Source: Alloyangia pacifica (GTDB lineage: Bacteria > Pseudomonadota > Alphaproteobacteria > Rhodobacterales > Rhodobacteraceae). From it: a stretch of 64,000 bases of DNA. The position numbers and the translations under genes were made by a program. Shown here in pieces: positions 1-10,554 of the stretch (positions are counted from its first letter, which is position 1; every line of letters begins with the position of its first letter). The DNA is taken from assembly GCF_003111685.1 (NCBI RefSeq), contig NZ_CP022189.1, positions 1,752,001-1,816,000 on the forward strand. The letters run 5' to 3'. The notes under the pieces were generated by a model. The model searched no databases. It was not told the DNA's origin and saw only the letters and a list, made by a program, of their open reading frames with translations.

Positions 1-330
1 GCGCAGGAAACGCTCAAGAAGACCGAGGGCAAGCCCGCCTCGAGCTTCCTCTTCCCGTCGCGCGGCAAGGCCGGGCATCTGACCCGCCATGCCTTCTACA
101 TCATGATCAAGGATATTGCCGTGGCGGCGGGCGTCTCGCCGGCCAAGGTCACCCCGCACACGCTGCGCCACGCCTTCGCGACGCATCTTCTGGCCAATGG
201 CGCCGATCTACGCGCCATCCAGACCTTCCTCGGCCATGCTGATGTGGCGACCACCGAGATCTATACCCATGTTCTCGAAGAGCGTCTGCGCGAGCTCGTG
301 CTCGACCATCACCCGCTCGCCCGGGACTGA
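1..330 (+). CDS. xerD: Tyrosine recombinase XerD, C-terminal part (cut by window edge)
   Basis: The last 109 residues of a XerD-type site-specific recombinase, which with XerC resolves chromosome dimers at dif. The catalytic half is plain: the [12 protein letters not shown] box (His and Arg), the LGH box and the TTEIYTH segment holding the tyrosine nucleophile, followed by a typical short C-terminal helix. The reading frame is open from base 1, so the N-terminal core-binding domain lies upstream of the window. The wording [20 protein letters not shown] is closer to XerD/XerC than to phage integrases. XerC cannot be strictly excluded because the N-terminus is missing. It converges on pyrH. Confidence 0.9.
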   Translation, partial: AQETLKKTEGKPASSFLFPSRGKAGHLTRHAFYIMIKDIAVAAGVSPAKVTPHTLRHAFATHLLANGADLRAIQTFLGHADVATTEIYTHVLEERLRELVLDHHPLARD

Positions 331-411
331 CGCCGCCGCAGCGCGCTTCGCCATGTCTCTAAAATAGGAGCCCGCCGCGCCCTTGCTTCCAGGCGGGAAT
401 ATCGCGGGGGT

Positions 412-430
412 GCGGGGGTCGAGCCCCCGC
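412..430. terminator. Stem-loop between xerD and pyrH
   Basis: A perfect 7-bp GC stem (GCGGGGG / CCCCCGC) with a 5-nt loop lies between the two convergent genes. No T-run follows on either strand, so it is only a possible bidirectional terminator. Confidence 0.35.
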
Positions 431-447
431 TCGCCGAACCTCTGGGA

Positions 448-1173
448 TCAGGCGTGCACCTCGGTATAGGTGCCTTCGCCGGCCAGGATGCCGCGGAAGC
501 CGCCCGGCTCGTTCAGCGAGAAGACGATCAGCGGCATCTTGTTGTCGCGCGCCAGCGCGATGGCCGAGGCGTCCATCACCTTGAGGTTGTCGCGCAGCAC
601 ATCGTCGTAGGAGATGCGGTCGTAGCGCTTGGCCTCAGGGTTGGTCTTGGGATCGCAGTCGTAGATGCCGTCGACGTTCTTGCCCATGAAGATCGCCTCG
701 CAGGCCATTTCGTTGGCGCGCAGCGACGAGGCGGTGTCGGTGGTGAAATAGGGGTTGCCGGTGCCCGCGGCAAAGATGCAGACCCGCTTTTTTTCCAGGT
801 GGCGCACGGCCCGGCGGCGAATGTAGGGCTCGGCCACCTCGTCCATGCGGATCGCCGAGATCACCCGGGTGAAGACGCCCAGTTCCTCGAGCGCCGACTG
901 CATGGCGAGCGCGTTCATCACCGTCGCCAGCATGCCCATGTAGTCGGCGGTGGTGCGCTCCATGCCCTGCGCCGAGCCGGCGAGACCGCGGAAGATGTTG
1001 CCGCCGCCGATCACCATGCAGATTTCGACACCCATGTCGTGCACCGACTTCACTTCGCGCGCGATGCGCTCGACGGTCGGCGGGTGCAGACCGTAGCCCT
1101 GGTCGCCCATGAGCGCCTCACCCGAGATTTTCAGCATCACACGCTTGAAGGTGGTTTGGGGCTGCTCGGTCAT
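448..1173 (-). CDS. pyrH: Uridylate kinase (UMP kinase)
   Basis: A 241-residue protein of the bacterial hexameric UMP kinase type (amino-acid kinase fold), converting UMP + ATP to UDP + ADP in pyrimidine nucleotide synthesis. Diagnostic segments are [10 protein letters not shown] near the N-terminus, GGGNIFRG for nucleotide and UMP binding, and the [12 protein letters not shown] stretch near the C-terminus. Length equals the family norm. The open frame extends further upstream, but [10 protein letters not shown] at 1173 is the natural start; the longer version would run antisense into miaA. The ribosome recycling factor gene frr, a frequent downstream partner, is not present: xerD converges instead. 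Confidence 0.95.
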   Translation of the reverse strand: MTEQPQTTFKRVMLKISGEALMGDQGYGLHPPTVERIAREVKSVHDMGVEICMVIGGGNIFRGLAGSAQGMERTTADYMGMLATVMNALAMQSALEELGVFTRVISAIRMDEVAEPYIRRRAVRHLEKKRVCIFAAGTGNPYFTTDTASSLRANEMACEAIFMGKNVDGIYDCDPKTNPEAKRYDRISYDDVLRDNLKVMDASAIALARDNKMPLIVFSLNEPGGFRGILAGEGTYTEVHA

Positions 1174-1270
1174 GTTGCGCTCCGTCTGTGCACGATCCAA
1201 ATTGCGGCTATATGTGACCGAAAACATCCGCGTCTGCAATGCTGAGCGCCCCCGCAAGAAAGGATCGCCG

Positions 1271-2164
1271 GTGGCTGATCTGGTGAAACAATATGCGCCC
1301 GATCCGAGCCTTCCGGTGCTGATCGCGGGGCCCACCGCCAGCGGCAAGTCCGCGCTGGCGCTTGAAATCGCCGAATCTGCGGGGGGCGTCATCATCAATG
1401 CAGACGCGATCCAGGTCTTCGACGACTGGCGCGTGCTGACCGCTCGTCCCCCGGTAGAAGACGAGGCGCGGGTGCCACACATGCTTTATGGTCACGTGCC
1501 GGGCAGTCATGCCTATTCGGTGGGCGACTGGCTGCGCGATCTGCAACCGCTCCTTGGCGGAGCGCGGCCGATTATCGTCGGCGGCACGGGACTTTACTTC
1601 TCGGCGCTGACCGAGGGCTTGGCGGCGATTCCCGAGACCCCGTCCGAGGTCCGCGCCCGCGCCATGGCCCGGCTGGAGGCCGGGGAGCTGCAGGCCATGG
1701 TTGCAGAGCTTGATCCCGAGAGCCGCGACCGCATCGATTGCCACAACCCGATGCGGGTGCAGCGCGCCTGGGAGGTGCTGACCGCCACCGGGCGCGGAAT
1801 CGCGGCCTGGCAGGCCGAGACGCCGCCGCCGCTGTTGCCGCTGGGGCAGGTTCAGCCGATCCTCTTCGACGTGCCGAAGGACTGGCTGAACGCGCGCATC
1901 GCGCGGCGCTTCCGGCTGATGGTCGAGGGCGGCGCTCTCGACGAGGCCCGGGCCAACCTGGAGAGCTGGCACCCCGCCCTTCCCTCGGCCAAGGCCATCG
2001 GCGCGGCCGAGCTGATCGGGCACCTGCGGGGCGAGCTGAGCTTGGACGAGGCGGTGGAGCGCGGCGCTATCCTCACCCGGCAATTCGCCAAGCGCCAGCG
2101 CACCTGGTTCCGCGCACGGATGAAGGACTGGCCACGCCACTGCCCCGCGGAGGCGCTGGCATGA
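1271..2164 (+). CDS. miaA: tRNA dimethylallyltransferase
   Basis: A 297-residue MiaA, which prenylates adenosine-37 of tRNAs reading UNN codons. The P-loop [11 protein letters not shown] lies about 18 residues from the start. The substrate-binding [13 protein letters not shown] segment and the C-terminal [11 protein letters not shown] are typical. I chose the GTG at 1271 because AAGAAAGGA precedes it at good spacing, the P-loop then sits at its usual depth, and upstream in-frame codons lie inside the divergent pyrH promoter. The 97-bp gap to pyrH must hold both promoters. Confidence 0.93.
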   Translation: MADLVKQYAPDPSLPVLIAGPTASGKSALALEIAESAGGVIINADAIQVFDDWRVLTARPPVEDEARVPHMLYGHVPGSHAYSVGDWLRDLQPLLGGARPIIVGGTGLYFSALTEGLAAIPETPSEVRARAMARLEAGELQAMVAELDPESRDRIDCHNPMRVQRAWEVLTATGRGIAAWQAETPPPLLPLGQVQPILFDVPKDWLNARIARRFRLMVEGGALDEARANLESWHPALPSAKAIGAAELIGHLRGELSLDEAVERGAILTRQFAKRQRTWFRARMKDWPRHCPAEALA

Positions 2165-2305
2165 CACCGCGACGCAGCGGCGCACCGGCCTGCCGGAACC
2201 TCGAGTTTCACTGCGCAGCGATCGCGTTAGTCGATTGACGTAGCGTTGCAATTGATGCGCAATGGGCGGGCAGATGACCGCAGAACGAGCAAAGGGGAAA
2301 CGCAG

Positions 2306-3976
2306 ATGAGCCGAGGCCGTAACGCGCAGTGCATCCACCCCGCGGTGCGGCAGGAGCTTTGCGATTTCCGGCAGGGCCTCGTGACGCGACGAGAGTTTCT
2401 CACCCGGGCAACGGCGCTCGGCACCTCGGCCGTGATCGCGCGCGGCATGGTCGGCATGGCCGCTGCCGAAGAGACCCCCTCCGAGGCACCGCCGGGCACT
2501 GCGCTGCGCATCCAGATGGAGGTGCGCCCGCTCAAGGATCCGCGCACCTACGACTGGTCCGAAATCGCCAATATCTCGCGCGGGTGGCTCGAATACCTCG
2601 TCGAATATAACCGCGATGGCAGCCTTCGCGGCATGCTGCTCGAGAGCTGGGAGGCCAGCGAGGACGCCGCGCAGTACCTGCTGCATGTCCGCCCCGGCGT
2701 GACCTGGACCACCGGCGAGCCCTTCACCTCGGGCGACGTGGCGCGGCTCATGGGCTATTGGTGCGACCGCAGCGTCGAAGGCAACTCGATGGCCGGGCGG
2801 CTTGCCGCCCTTGGCGATCCGCAAACCGAGCGGCTGGCCGAGGGCGCGGTTGAAGTCCTTGACGATCTGACCCTGCGCCTCAACCTCGCCTATCCGGACG
2901 TGGCGATCATGGCGGGCCTGTCGGACTATCCCGCCGCCTGCGTCCACGCGCGGCACGATCCGGCGACCATGCTCACCGACCCCATCGGCACCGGACCCTA
3001 CCTGCCCGAGGAGCTGGTCCCCACCCAGCGCGCCGTGCTGGTGCGCAACAAGGCCCATGCCTGGTGGGGGGCCGAGGCCGATGGCTGGGGCGGCGCCACG
3101 CTTGAGCGGATCGAGTTCCTCGACTATGGCACCGATCCGGCCTCCTGGCTCGCCGCCGCCGAAAGCGGCGAGATCGACATGCTCTACGAGAACGTCGGCA
3201 CCTTCATCGAAGTGGCGGATCTGCTGGGCTGGCAGCGCTCCGAGGTGGTCACCGGCGCGACAGTGGTGCTGCGCGGCAACCAGCAGGCGCTGGTGGACGG
3301 CCGCGCGGCCTATGCCGACAAGCGCATGCGCAAGGCGCTCCAGCTTGCCATCGCCAACGATATCGCGCTGGAACTCGGACACGCCGGGCTTGGCACGGTG
3401 GCCGAGAACCACCACGTCGCGCCGATCCATCCAGATTATGCCGAGGTCGGCCCCACCGAGTACGACCCCGCCCTCGCCCTGCCGCTGGCGCAGGAGGCGG
3501 GCTTCGGCGATCTCGAGCACGAGCTGGTCACGCTCGACGACGGCTTCACCCGGCGCACCGGTGACGCCTGCGCCGCCATGCTGCGCGACGCGGGGTTCAA
3601 GGTGAGCCGCAAGGTGCTGCCCGGTTCGGCCTTCTGGCAGGAGTGGAAGGACTACCCGCTGTCGATCACCGAGTGGAACCACCGTCCCCTGGGCATCCAA
3701 GTGCTGGCGCTGGCCTACCGCAGCGGCGAAGCCTGGAACGAGACCGGCTACGCCGATGCCGAATTCGACGCCATGGTGGCCGAGGCGCTGACCATCGCCG
3801 ATGCCGAGGCCCGCAAGGAGATCATGGCCCGCATCGAGCGCAAGCTGCAGCAGGACGCGGTGATCGTGCAGCCGTTCTGGCGCTCGCTCTACCGCCACGT
3901 CCGGCCCGGCGTGCTCGGGGCCGAGATGCATCCCTCGTTCGAAATCCACCTCTACAAGCTCGCGCTGGAGGTCTGA
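2306..3976 (+). CDS. ABC transporter substrate-binding protein, family 5 (peptide/nickel type)
   Basis: A 556-residue extracytoplasmic solute-binding protein of the oligopeptide/dipeptide class. The N-terminus has a twin-arginine-like signal (TRREFLTRATALG followed by a hydrophobic stretch ending near AAAEE), so it is probably exported folded to the periplasm. The body has family-5 features: a VRPGVTWTTGEPFTSGDV segment, and IGTGPYLPEE in the middle. The start at 2306 has AAAGGGGA upstream. No permease or ATPase genes flank it, so it is an orphan binding protein. The substrate cannot be told from sequence; peptides are a guess from the family. Confidence 0.85.
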   Translation: MSRGRNAQCIHPAVRQELCDFRQGLVTRREFLTRATALGTSAVIARGMVGMAAAEETPSEAPPGTALRIQMEVRPLKDPRTYDWSEIANISRGWLEYLVEYNRDGSLRGMLLESWEASEDAAQYLLHVRPGVTWTTGEPFTSGDVARLMGYWCDRSVEGNSMAGRLAALGDPQTERLAEGAVEVLDDLTLRLNLAYPDVAIMAGLSDYPAACVHARHDPATMLTDPIGTGPYLPEELVPTQRAVLVRNKAHAWWGAEADGWGGATLERIEFLDYGTDPASWLAAAESGEIDMLYENVGTFIEVADLLGWQRSEVVTGATVVLRGNQQALVDGRAAYADKRMRKALQLAIANDIALELGHAGLGTVAENHHVAPIHPDYAEVGPTEYDPALALPLAQEAGFGDLEHELVTLDDGFTRRTGDACAAMLRDAGFKVSRKVLPGSAFWQEWKDYPLSITEWNHRPLGIQVLALAYRSGEAWNETGYADAEFDAMVAEALTIADAEARKEIMARIERKLQQDAVIVQPFWRSLYRHVRPGVLGAEMHPSFEIHLYKLALEV

Positions 3977-4089
3977 AGCTCGGCAGAGGGTTGCCAAGCG
4001 CCGCTGCCAAAGATGACAGCGGCGCGCTTCTCCGGCAGGCTACCGCCCGGAGGCAACGCCGCATTTCAGCCCCCTTGGAGGACACCCGC

Positions 4090-4689
4090 ATGCTGACGCT
4101 CTACCATGCGCCGCGCTCACGCTCGACGCGCATTGTTCAATTGATCCGCGACATGGGCATCGAAGAGGATGTCGACCTTCGGATCGTGCAGATCCCGCGC
4201 CAGGACGGTTCGGGCGCGCGCGACCCCGACAATCCCCACCCCGAGGGCAAGGTGCCGACGCTGGTGCACGACGGTGCGCTCATCCGCGAGAGCAACGCGG
4301 TGATGCTCTATCTGACCGACCTCTATCCCGAGAGCCCCATGGGCCGCCCCGTCGGCCACCCGTCGCGCGGCGCCTACCTGTCCTGGCTGGCCTGGTACGG
4401 CAATGTCTTCGAGCCGGTCTACGTGCTGCAGGTCGCCGGGGTCTCGCATCCGATCACCCAGGTCACCTTCCGCGACGTGCCAGAGGCGGTGGCGCGGCTC
4501 TCGGAGGCCTTGGCCGAAAAGGACTGGCTGGTGGACGACCAGATCAGCGCGGCGGATCTTCTGGTGGCCTCGACCTATGGCTGGTTCCAAGACCTCGTCC
4601 CCGACGATCCGCGCATCAAGGACTGGGTCGCGCGCTGCCTGTCCCGCCCGGCCGTGACCTCGGTCATCGAAGAGGAGATGGCGCGCTGA
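4090..4689 (+). CDS. Glutathione S-transferase family protein
   Basis: A 199-residue GST: thioredoxin-like N-domain starting LTLYHAPRSRSTRI, a glutathione-binding GKVPTLVHDG segment with the cis-proline, then RESNAVMLYL, and an all-helical C-domain with DDQISAADLLVAS. The SRS stretch near residue 9 offers serine as the likely catalytic residue rather than tyrosine. A TTGGAG motif precedes the start. It lies 113 bp after the peptide-binding protein and converges on the peroxidase gene with only 4 bp between stop codons. The physiological substrate is unknown. Confidence 0.88.
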   Translation: MLTLYHAPRSRSTRIVQLIRDMGIEEDVDLRIVQIPRQDGSGARDPDNPHPEGKVPTLVHDGALIRESNAVMLYLTDLYPESPMGRPVGHPSRGAYLSWLAWYGNVFEPVYVLQVAGVSHPITQVTFRDVPEAVARLSEALAEKDWLVDDQISAADLLVASTYGWFQDLVPDDPRIKDWVARCLSRPAVTSVIEEEMAR

Positions 4690-4693
4690 AGGG

Positions 4694-5860
4694 TCAGTCC
4701 TCGAGCAGGTCCTCGTAGCGCGCGTCGGTCAGCGTCTTGAGGAAGGCCACCAGCGCATCCACGCGCTTGTCGTCGAGCGCGGGCCCGTCGGTCAGCTCGG
4801 GCGCAAGGTTCTCTGCGACCTCGGGGGGACCGAAGGGGGCATCGGTCTCGGGATTGATCTTCCGCGCTTCGTTGCGGGTGTTGTAGCTGTTGTAGAAGAG
4901 GATCACCGTCCGCAGATCCTCGAAGACCCCATTGTGCATATAGGGGGCGGTGACCGCGACGTTGCGCAGCGTCGGCGTGCGGAAGGCGCCCCGCAGGGTC
5001 TCGTCCGCCGGGCCGCCATCTTCGGTCAGATGCGCGTTCTGCAGCAGCCCGCCGTCGATGAAGCCGTCCTCGGACCCGTTCGACCCCCGCAGCACGCTGT
5101 TCGCCGGAACGCCAAGGTTGTGGAAGCGGTAATCCGAGAAGGTCTCGGCAGGGTCCACAGCGCTGCGCCGAAGCTGGTGGCACTGGTTGCAGTTGGTGAA
5201 CTGTTGCGAGAAGAACAGCAGCCGTCCGAGCTCTTCCTGCTTGGTCAGTTCGGCCTCGCCGCGCAGGAATCGGTCGTATTTGGAATCGAAAGGCGCGAAC
5301 TCGGGCCGCCGCTCGAATTCGGCGATGGCGTGGGTCATGGCGGCATAGCCCGCCTCGGGATCGTCCAGCGTGCCGGGACCGAAGAGCGCGCCGAAGGCGG
5401 CCACGTAGTCCGGGTTCTCGCGCAGGCGTGCCACCACCTCGGACTTGTCCCCCATGCCCATCTCGGCGGGGTTGAGCGGCGGGCCGCCCGCCTGCTCCTC
5501 CAGCGTCACCGCGCGCCCATCGTGGAACAGACCGCCGCGCCAGCGGCCGTCCTCGTCACGCGCCAGTTCGGGCACATGCGCGGCATAGCTCACCGTGGGC
5601 GCATTGCGGTCGCCGAGCGAGGCGCCATCATCGCCAATGGAGGCGGCGCCGCGCGGGTCGGCGAAGGCATAGGCCGGATCGTGGCACGTGGCGCAGCTTT
5701 GCGAGCGAGTCTTCGACAGGTTCGCGTCGAAGAAGAGCGCCTCGCCGAGCGCATCCATGCTGTCGAACCCGGACGAGGCCGCGGACACGCAGGCCACACC
5801 CAGCCCGCCCACACCAAGCGCAAGAACGGCGGCGGACGCAAGTATGGCGGCATGACGCAT
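4694..5860 (-). CDS. Di-haem cytochrome c peroxidase / MauG family protein
   Basis: A 388-residue periplasmic protein with a hydrophobic signal peptide over about the first 28 residues and two c-type haem sites, CATCH at residues 56-60 and CNQCH at 224-228. Spacing and the segment APTVSYAAHVPEL fit the bacterial di-haem peroxidase/MauG family, which reduces H2O2 or oxidises protein substrates. PYMHNGVF near the C-terminus carries a conserved haem-ligand region (Met/His). No methylamine genes are nearby, so MauG function itself is unlikely. A Cys at residue 24 makes a poor lipobox; lipidation is not claimed. Confidence 0.9.
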   Translation of the reverse strand: MRHAAILASAAVLALGVGGLGVACVSAASSGFDSMDALGEALFFDANLSKTRSQSCATCHDPAYAFADPRGAASIGDDGASLGDRNAPTVSYAAHVPELARDEDGRWRGGLFHDGRAVTLEEQAGGPPLNPAEMGMGDKSEVVARLRENPDYVAAFGALFGPGTLDDPEAGYAAMTHAIAEFERRPEFAPFDSKYDRFLRGEAELTKQEELGRLLFFSQQFTNCNQCHQLRRSAVDPAETFSDYRFHNLGVPANSVLRGSNGSEDGFIDGGLLQNAHLTEDGGPADETLRGAFRTPTLRNVAVTAPYMHNGVFEDLRTVILFYNSYNTRNEARKINPETDAPFGPPEVAENLAPELTDGPALDDKRVDALVAFLKTLTDARYEDLLED

Positions 5861-6038
5861 GAGAACTCTCCTGTGGACCTGTCAGCGGGGCTCGGCGGTG
5901 TCGATCCGACCAGTCTGGCCCTGCGCCGCGCGTAGCTCCTTGATCGGGATCAAATCCCTAGCCTTTATGTCAGGCATATCAGGCAAAGCCCTCCCTGCGT
6001 CAAGGGAGGCGGAGGTCACCGGGGCCTGCCGGATAGGA

Positions 6039-6659
6039 TTACCGGCCCCAGATCACCTTCACGTAGTTCATCGTCTCGCGGTACGGCGGGATGCCCCCGT
6101 GCTTCTGGACGGCGCCCGGCCCGGCATTGTAGGCCGCCAGCGCCAGCTGCCAGGAGCCGAACTTGCGGTATTGCTGGATCAGGTAGCGCGCCCCGCCCTC
6201 GAGGTTCTGGGCCGGGTCATGCGGATCGACCCCGAGCTTGCGCGCGGTGAACGGCATGAGCTGCGCGAGGCCGATGGCCCCTTTGTGCGACAGCGCCTTG
6301 GGATTGAATCCGGATTCCTGCTGGACGAGGCGCAGGAAGAGATCCTCGGGCACGCCGTGCCGCCGCGCCGCCTGTCGGGCGAGATCGGCGTAGGGGCCAC
6401 GATAGCTGCCCCGATAGCTCGGCACCGCGCCCTCGTTGCCGCCCATGGGGCCCCATTTCGTCGGGGTCACCACGCGGCTCGGCTGCAGCCGCACCGAGCT
6501 GTTGTATTGCTGAGACGCGCGCCCATCGAGCACGTTGGTCTGTTTGGAGAAGAGCCGCACCCGGCTCTTGGATGAAAGCACCTCTGCCGAGACCGAAGTT
6601 CCCGACAACACCAGAGCACACACCACTCCGGCCAGCGCCCGCGTTGCGTAATTGCGCAT
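6039..6659 (-). CDS. Lytic transglycosylase, SLT-domain
   Basis: A 206-residue exported protein: an N-terminal signal peptide (about residues 1-25, ending near VSAEV), a linker, then a soluble lytic transglycosylase domain that cleaves peptidoglycan with anhydro-muropeptide formation. The catalytic glutamate is in [18 protein letters not shown] and AYNAGPGAV complete the three family motifs. A GTG directly before the ATG at 6659 is an alternative start adding one residue. It is divergent from ssb, with a 278-bp shared upstream region. The short length suggests a LysM-less housekeeping or conjugation-type enzyme. Confidence 0.9.
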   Translation of the reverse strand: MRNYATRALAGVVCALVLSGTSVSAEVLSSKSRVRLFSKQTNVLDGRASQQYNSSVRLQPSRVVTPTKWGPMGGNEGAVPSYRGSYRGPYADLARQAARRHGVPEDLFLRLVQQESGFNPKALSHKGAIGLAQLMPFTARKLGVDPHDPAQNLEGGARYLIQQYRKFGSWQLALAAYNAGPGAVQKHGGIPPYRETMNYVKVIWGR

Positions 6660-6937
6660 CACGTCCCTGTCCCGCTTCGCTGTTCCCTTGTCGCCCGACT
6701 ATACAGATAAATTGACCCTAGGCCAGCTTGCCGGACACCCTCCTACCGGCGGATTTCCGCGCGACATTGAGCGCTTGGGCACATCGGGCCCGTGGTGTAG
6801 ACCTGTGCAAACACTCCGCCTGCGGGGATTCGCAGACGTGCGAAAATCCCGGCCAGGCACAGGAAATCGCGCCGTCTGGGCAACAGGCGGCGACCAGACA
6901 AACGACCAGACGAAACGACCAAGAATAAGGGGATGAC

Positions 6938-7465
6938 ATGGCCGGCTCCGTGAACAAGGTGATCCTGGTAGGCAATCTCGGTGCGGACCCCGAGGTGCGC
7001 ACCTTCCAGAACGGCGGCAAGGTCTGCAACCTGCGCATCGCCACCTCAGAGAACTGGAAAGACCGCAACACCGGCGAGCGCCGCGAGCGCACCGAGTGGC
7101 ATTCGGTCGCGATCTTCAGCGAGCCGCTTGCGCGGATCGCCGAGCAGTACCTTCGCAAGGGCTCTAAGGTCTATATCGAGGGCAAGCTGGAGACCCGCAA
7201 GTGGCAGGACCAGTCCGGCCAGGACCGCTACACCACCGAGATCGTGCTGCGCCCCTTCGGCGGCGAGCTGACCCTGCTCGACAGCCGCCAGGGTGGCGGC
7301 GGCGGTGACTTCGGCGGCGGCTCGGGGGGCGGCTACGGCGGTGGCTCGGGCGGTGGCTATGGCGGCGGCAACGAGGGCGGCTACGGCGGCGGCTCGGGCG
7401 GCGGCTACGGCGGCGGCGCGGGCGGTGGCGGCTCGCGCGACATCGACGACGAGATCCCGTTCTGA
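6938..7465 (+). CDS. ssb: Single-stranded DNA-binding protein
   Basis: A 175-residue SSB. The OB-fold occupies about residues 1-110 (start [33 protein letters not shown]). It is followed by a glycine-rich linker of repeated GGGYGG-like units and the acidic tail DDEIPF that recruits replication and repair enzymes. AAGGGGATG-type Shine-Dalgarno lies just upstream. The glycine linker is encoded by a low-complexity GGC/GGT run (about 7293-7430) prone to slippage. I found no LexA-type box upstream. Confidence 0.96.
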   Translation: MAGSVNKVILVGNLGADPEVRTFQNGGKVCNLRIATSENWKDRNTGERRERTEWHSVAIFSEPLARIAEQYLRKGSKVYIEGKLETRKWQDQSGQDRYTTEIVLRPFGGELTLLDSRQGGGGGDFGGGSGGGYGGGSGGGYGGGNEGGYGGGSGGGYGGGAGGGGSRDIDDEIPF

Positions 7466-7514
7466 GGCGTGTTTTCCACGGATGCGATCTCGCATCCGGG
7501 ACACCGGAAATACG

Positions 7515-7546
7515 AAAGGGCTGGCCTGCGCCAGCCCTTTCTCTTT
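7515..7546 (+). terminator. Rho-independent terminator after ssb
   Basis: A perfect 11-bp stem (AAAGGGCTGGC / GCCAGCCCTTT) with a CTGC loop, followed by CTCTTTT. The A-rich left flank means it can also act on the convergent kinase transcript. Confidence 0.85.
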
Positions 7547-7582
7547 TGCACGAAGCCCCTCGGACCTATGCGGTCCTGCGGC

Positions 7583-9709
7583 CTACACAGGGTTGATCAG
7601 CTCACCGACCCTTCCAATGAGCACATCCAGATCGAAGGGCTTCTGCACGATCTCGACGTCCGCCGCAGGCAGCTCGCCCCCGAGCGCCGCGCTCTCGTCA
7701 TAGCCGGTGACGAAGACGACCTTCAGCCCCGGCAGCTCGGCGCGCGCGGCCTCGGCCAGCTGGCGCCCGTTCATCCCGCGCGGCAGGCCCACATCGGTGA
7801 GCAGCAGATCGACCTGAGGCGTCCGCGCGAGCGCCTCCAGCGCCTCGGCCGCCGTGCCGGCCTCGAGCACGGAGTACCCCCGGTCCCGCAGCGCATCCAC
7901 GACCACCATCCGCACCAGGACCTCGTCCTCGACCACGAGCACCGTCTTTTCCGGCGCCGCGGCCAGCTCGGTATCGCCGCGCTCTTCGGCGTCCTGCTCC
8001 ACCTCGACAGCCTCGAAGCTCCTCGGCAGGTAGAGGCTCACCACCGTGCCCGCGCCAACCTCCGAAGTGATCTCGGCCGCGCCGCCGGACTGCTGGGCAA
8101 ACCCGTATACCATGGACAGGCCGAGCCCCGTGCCCTCGCCCATCGGCTTGGTGGTGAAGAAAGGCTCGAAAGCCCGGTCGATCTGCTCGGCGGTCATGCC
8201 GCTGCCGGTGTCAGACACGCGGATGCGCAGGTAGTCCCCCGCCTCGAGACCCATGCTCTTTGCCTTGGTGCGCGCCATGCTCTGGTTCGAGAGGTGGATC
8301 GTCAGGCTGCCGCCCTCGGGCATGGCGTCGCGGGCGTTGATGCAAAGGTTCAGCAGGGCGTTCTCGAGCTGGTTCTGATCTACGAGCGACAGCCAGGGGG
8401 TCGCGTCGGCGGTTGTCCTCAGCTCGATGTGCGGCCCGACCGTGCGCTGCACCAGGTCGACCATCCCGGCGCAGAGCTTCACCACATCGGTCGGCCTGGG
8501 CGCGAGGGTCTGCTTGCGGGCGAAGGCCATGAGCCGCTGCGTGAGGTTCGCTGCGCGACTCGTCGCGTTCCGGGCCGCCGACAGATATCGCCCGATCTCG
8601 TCGAGGCGCCGTTCTGACAGCCGCGCACCGGCCATCTCGACCGAGCCGGCGACCGCCGCAAGAAGATTGTTGAAGTCATGCGCCAACCCGCCGGTGAGCT
8701 GGCCGACCGCCTCCATCTTCTGGGCGTGGCGCAGCTCTTCCTCCCGGGCCATCAGCGCGGCGGTCTGTTCCGACACTCGGCGCTCGAGGGTCTCGTTGAG
8801 ACGGAAAAGCTCGGCCGTCACCCGATCGCGCTCGGCCTCGACCTCGCGCCGGCGGCTGACATCCATCAGCACCCCGGAAAAGGACTCGGACTTGCCGTGA
8901 GCATTGAGCTCGACCCGCCCGCTTGCTTCGATCCAATGATACTTGCGGTCCTCGCGCAGAACACGGAATTGATCGAAATAGGATCCTCCCTCGCGCAGCG
9001 CCGCCTCGATATCCGAGATCAGCCGCGGCTTGTCCTCGGGATGAACGTTCTCGACCAGGTCGTCGAGCTTGAGATCGCCAAGCTCGGTGACCTCGCGCAG
9101 CCCCATGGCCGAGGCGAGCGCCGCGTCGACGGTGAAGACGTCCCGAGGGACATCCCAGACCCAGGTGCCGACGATCGCCCCGGCCTCGAGCGCGAGGCCG
9201 ACGCGGCGTTCGCTCTCGCGCGCGAGCTTCTCGCTGGCCCGTATCTCGGCCTCGGCACGTTTGCGGTTGGTGACGTCACGAAAGAGCACCGCGACCTGCC
9301 CGAGGCTCTTGGGCTCGACCCGCCGCGCCGAGACCTCGATGAACCGCCCGACCTCGGAGAAACTCCTCTCGAACCGGATTGGCGCGCCATGTTCCAGCAC
9401 GTCGCCGTAGATCTTCACCCATTGCCGCCCGTCGTCGGGTGCAACGTCAAAGACGGTTTTCCCGACGATCCCCTTGATGCCGGTATGACGCTCGTAACCC
9501 GAATTCGCTTCGATATGCATGTAATCCGACAGTGGCCCATCCGGCCCGTCGATGAACTGGATGATGCAGAACCCGTCGTCGATCATCTCGAACAGCGCCT
9601 GACGACCGGCCTCGCGCGCGTCATCCTGGGCCGGCGCCCTCTCCGGCTCAAGAACGGGTGCCGGCATTCTACTCTTGATAAACGGCAGGCGCATCGCGGT
9701 GTCCGACAT
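7583..9709 (-). CDS. Hybrid sensor histidine kinase / response regulator with two PAS domains
   Basis: A 708-residue cytoplasmic hybrid kinase with no membrane segment. Order: a first PAS (about residues 30-155), a second PAS (about 165-295, with [13 protein letters not shown] and the DVSRRR exit motif), a short coiled coil, a HisKA-type H-box [11 protein letters not shown], a HATPase domain ([32 protein letters not shown]) and a C-terminal receiver with LLLTDVGLP as phospho-acceptor and a conserved KPF. The AHDFNNLL H-box is typical of stand-alone hybrid kinases. The start at 9709 is chosen for GGAGG upstream, and a longer frame adds 16 residues. No cognate regulator is adjacent. PAS ligands are unknown. 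Confidence 0.9.
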   Translation of the reverse strand: MSDTAMRLPFIKSRMPAPVLEPERAPAQDDAREAGRQALFEMIDDGFCIIQFIDGPDGPLSDYMHIEANSGYERHTGIKGIVGKTVFDVAPDDGRQWVKIYGDVLEHGAPIRFERSFSEVGRFIEVSARRVEPKSLGQVAVLFRDVTNRKRAEAEIRASEKLARESERRVGLALEAGAIVGTWVWDVPRDVFTVDAALASAMGLREVTELGDLKLDDLVENVHPEDKPRLISDIEAALREGGSYFDQFRVLREDRKYHWIEASGRVELNAHGKSESFSGVLMDVSRRREVEAERDRVTAELFRLNETLERRVSEQTAALMAREEELRHAQKMEAVGQLTGGLAHDFNNLLAAVAGSVEMAGARLSERRLDEIGRYLSAARNATSRAANLTQRLMAFARKQTLAPRPTDVVKLCAGMVDLVQRTVGPHIELRTTADATPWLSLVDQNQLENALLNLCINARDAMPEGGSLTIHLSNQSMARTKAKSMGLEAGDYLRIRVSDTGSGMTAEQIDRAFEPFFTTKPMGEGTGLGLSMVYGFAQQSGGAAEITSEVGAGTVVSLYLPRSFEAVEVEQDAEERGDTELAAAPEKTVLVVEDEVLVRMVVVDALRDRGYSVLEAGTAAEALEALARTPQVDLLLTDVGLPRGMNGRQLAEAARAELPGLKVVFVTGYDESAALGGELPAADVEIVQKPFDLDVLIGRVGELINPV

Positions 9710-9993
9710 GTCAGGGGATATACCTCCTGCAATATAGAGGGGGTCCCTGCCGCGCAAAGGCCGCCCACTGGCAAACCTGGCCTGAACGTCATGAAATCCG
9801 TGGCTGACTTTGGGGAAACGCGACGATACCGCGCCCGGCCGGGCGGGCGATTGCGATGGAAAGGTGAGACGCGGCGAAGCGCGGATGTCCCGGCGCCCCT
9901 GCCAGAGCCCGAAGTTATCCTAACGGTATCTCGCGACCTGAGCTACCATGGCGTGATCTATTGATTGATTTAGCAACTTGGGGGACCGCATTC

Positions 9994-10302
9994 ATGGAAG
10001 GTATTGCAGCAATAATCGTTCAGGCGATCGCGGGTATGGTCGGGGGCGGCGTGGCCGGTCAGCTCGTGAAGACCGTCGGCATGGCGGTGCTTCCAAAGCT
10101 CCTTTCCGGCGCCATCGGCGGCATCCTCGGCGGTTCCGCCATCGGTGCGATCCTCGGTGGCGGCGATCCGACCGCGGCCGCCGATGCGGCCGCCGCCGCG
10201 GGCGGCCTCGACATCGGCGCGCTGATCAGCCAGCTTCTGGGGGGCGCCGCCGGGGGCGGTGTTCTGACCGCGATCGTCGGCCAGTTCCTCGGCAAGAAGT
10301 AA
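9994..10302 (+). CDS. Small glycine/alanine-rich hydrophobic protein, unknown
   Basis: A 102-residue hydrophobic protein almost wholly of Gly, Ala, Ile and Leu, with GxxxG-like spacing (VGGGVAGQLVK, GAIGGILGGS, LLGGAAGGG) and a C-terminal lysine pair. It could pack as glycine-zipper membrane helices. The ATG at 9994 has TTGGGGGA about 9 bases upstream; an in-frame TTG at 9961 is less likely. It resembles no family I can name. It is divergent from the hybrid kinase and lies before the CorC-type gene, with 252 bases between. Confidence 0.65.
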   Translation: MEGIAAIIVQAIAGMVGGGVAGQLVKTVGMAVLPKLLSGAIGGILGGSAIGAILGGGDPTAAADAAAAAGGLDIGALISQLLGGAAGGGVLTAIVGQFLGKK

Positions 10303-10554
10303 GGCGCATCGAGGCGCGGGTCCGGCACGGCAGACGGGTCCGCGCCGAGGCGCAGAGGCTCCACCGCCTGCGCAGACCCACGCGCAGACATGGCCGCAGA
10401 CAGGGACTGCGAGACCGCAGAGCGCGCCGGCACTGGCGCAAGGCCGGCACGACGCAGGCGATCCCTTTTGCCGCGGATCCGGCCAGAGCCTTGAAGACCA
10501 AGGCCGCGCGCCCCATAACTCTCTGAACACTCTTGAACATGAAAAGACGGACGT

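Noticed and set aside
1208..3997. Very long open frame on the minus strand (929 codons)
   Set aside because: It runs antisense to miaA and the peptide-binding protein, has shadow-type composition and no family motifs. High GC keeps antisense frames open.
4694..5860. MauG of a methylamine dehydrogenase operon
   Set aside because: The di-haem layout fits the family but no mauA, mauB, mauE or mauD genes are nearby.
6660..6937. LexA/SOS box upstream of ssb
   Set aside because: No GTTC-N7-GTTC or GAAC-N7-GAAC arrangement was found.
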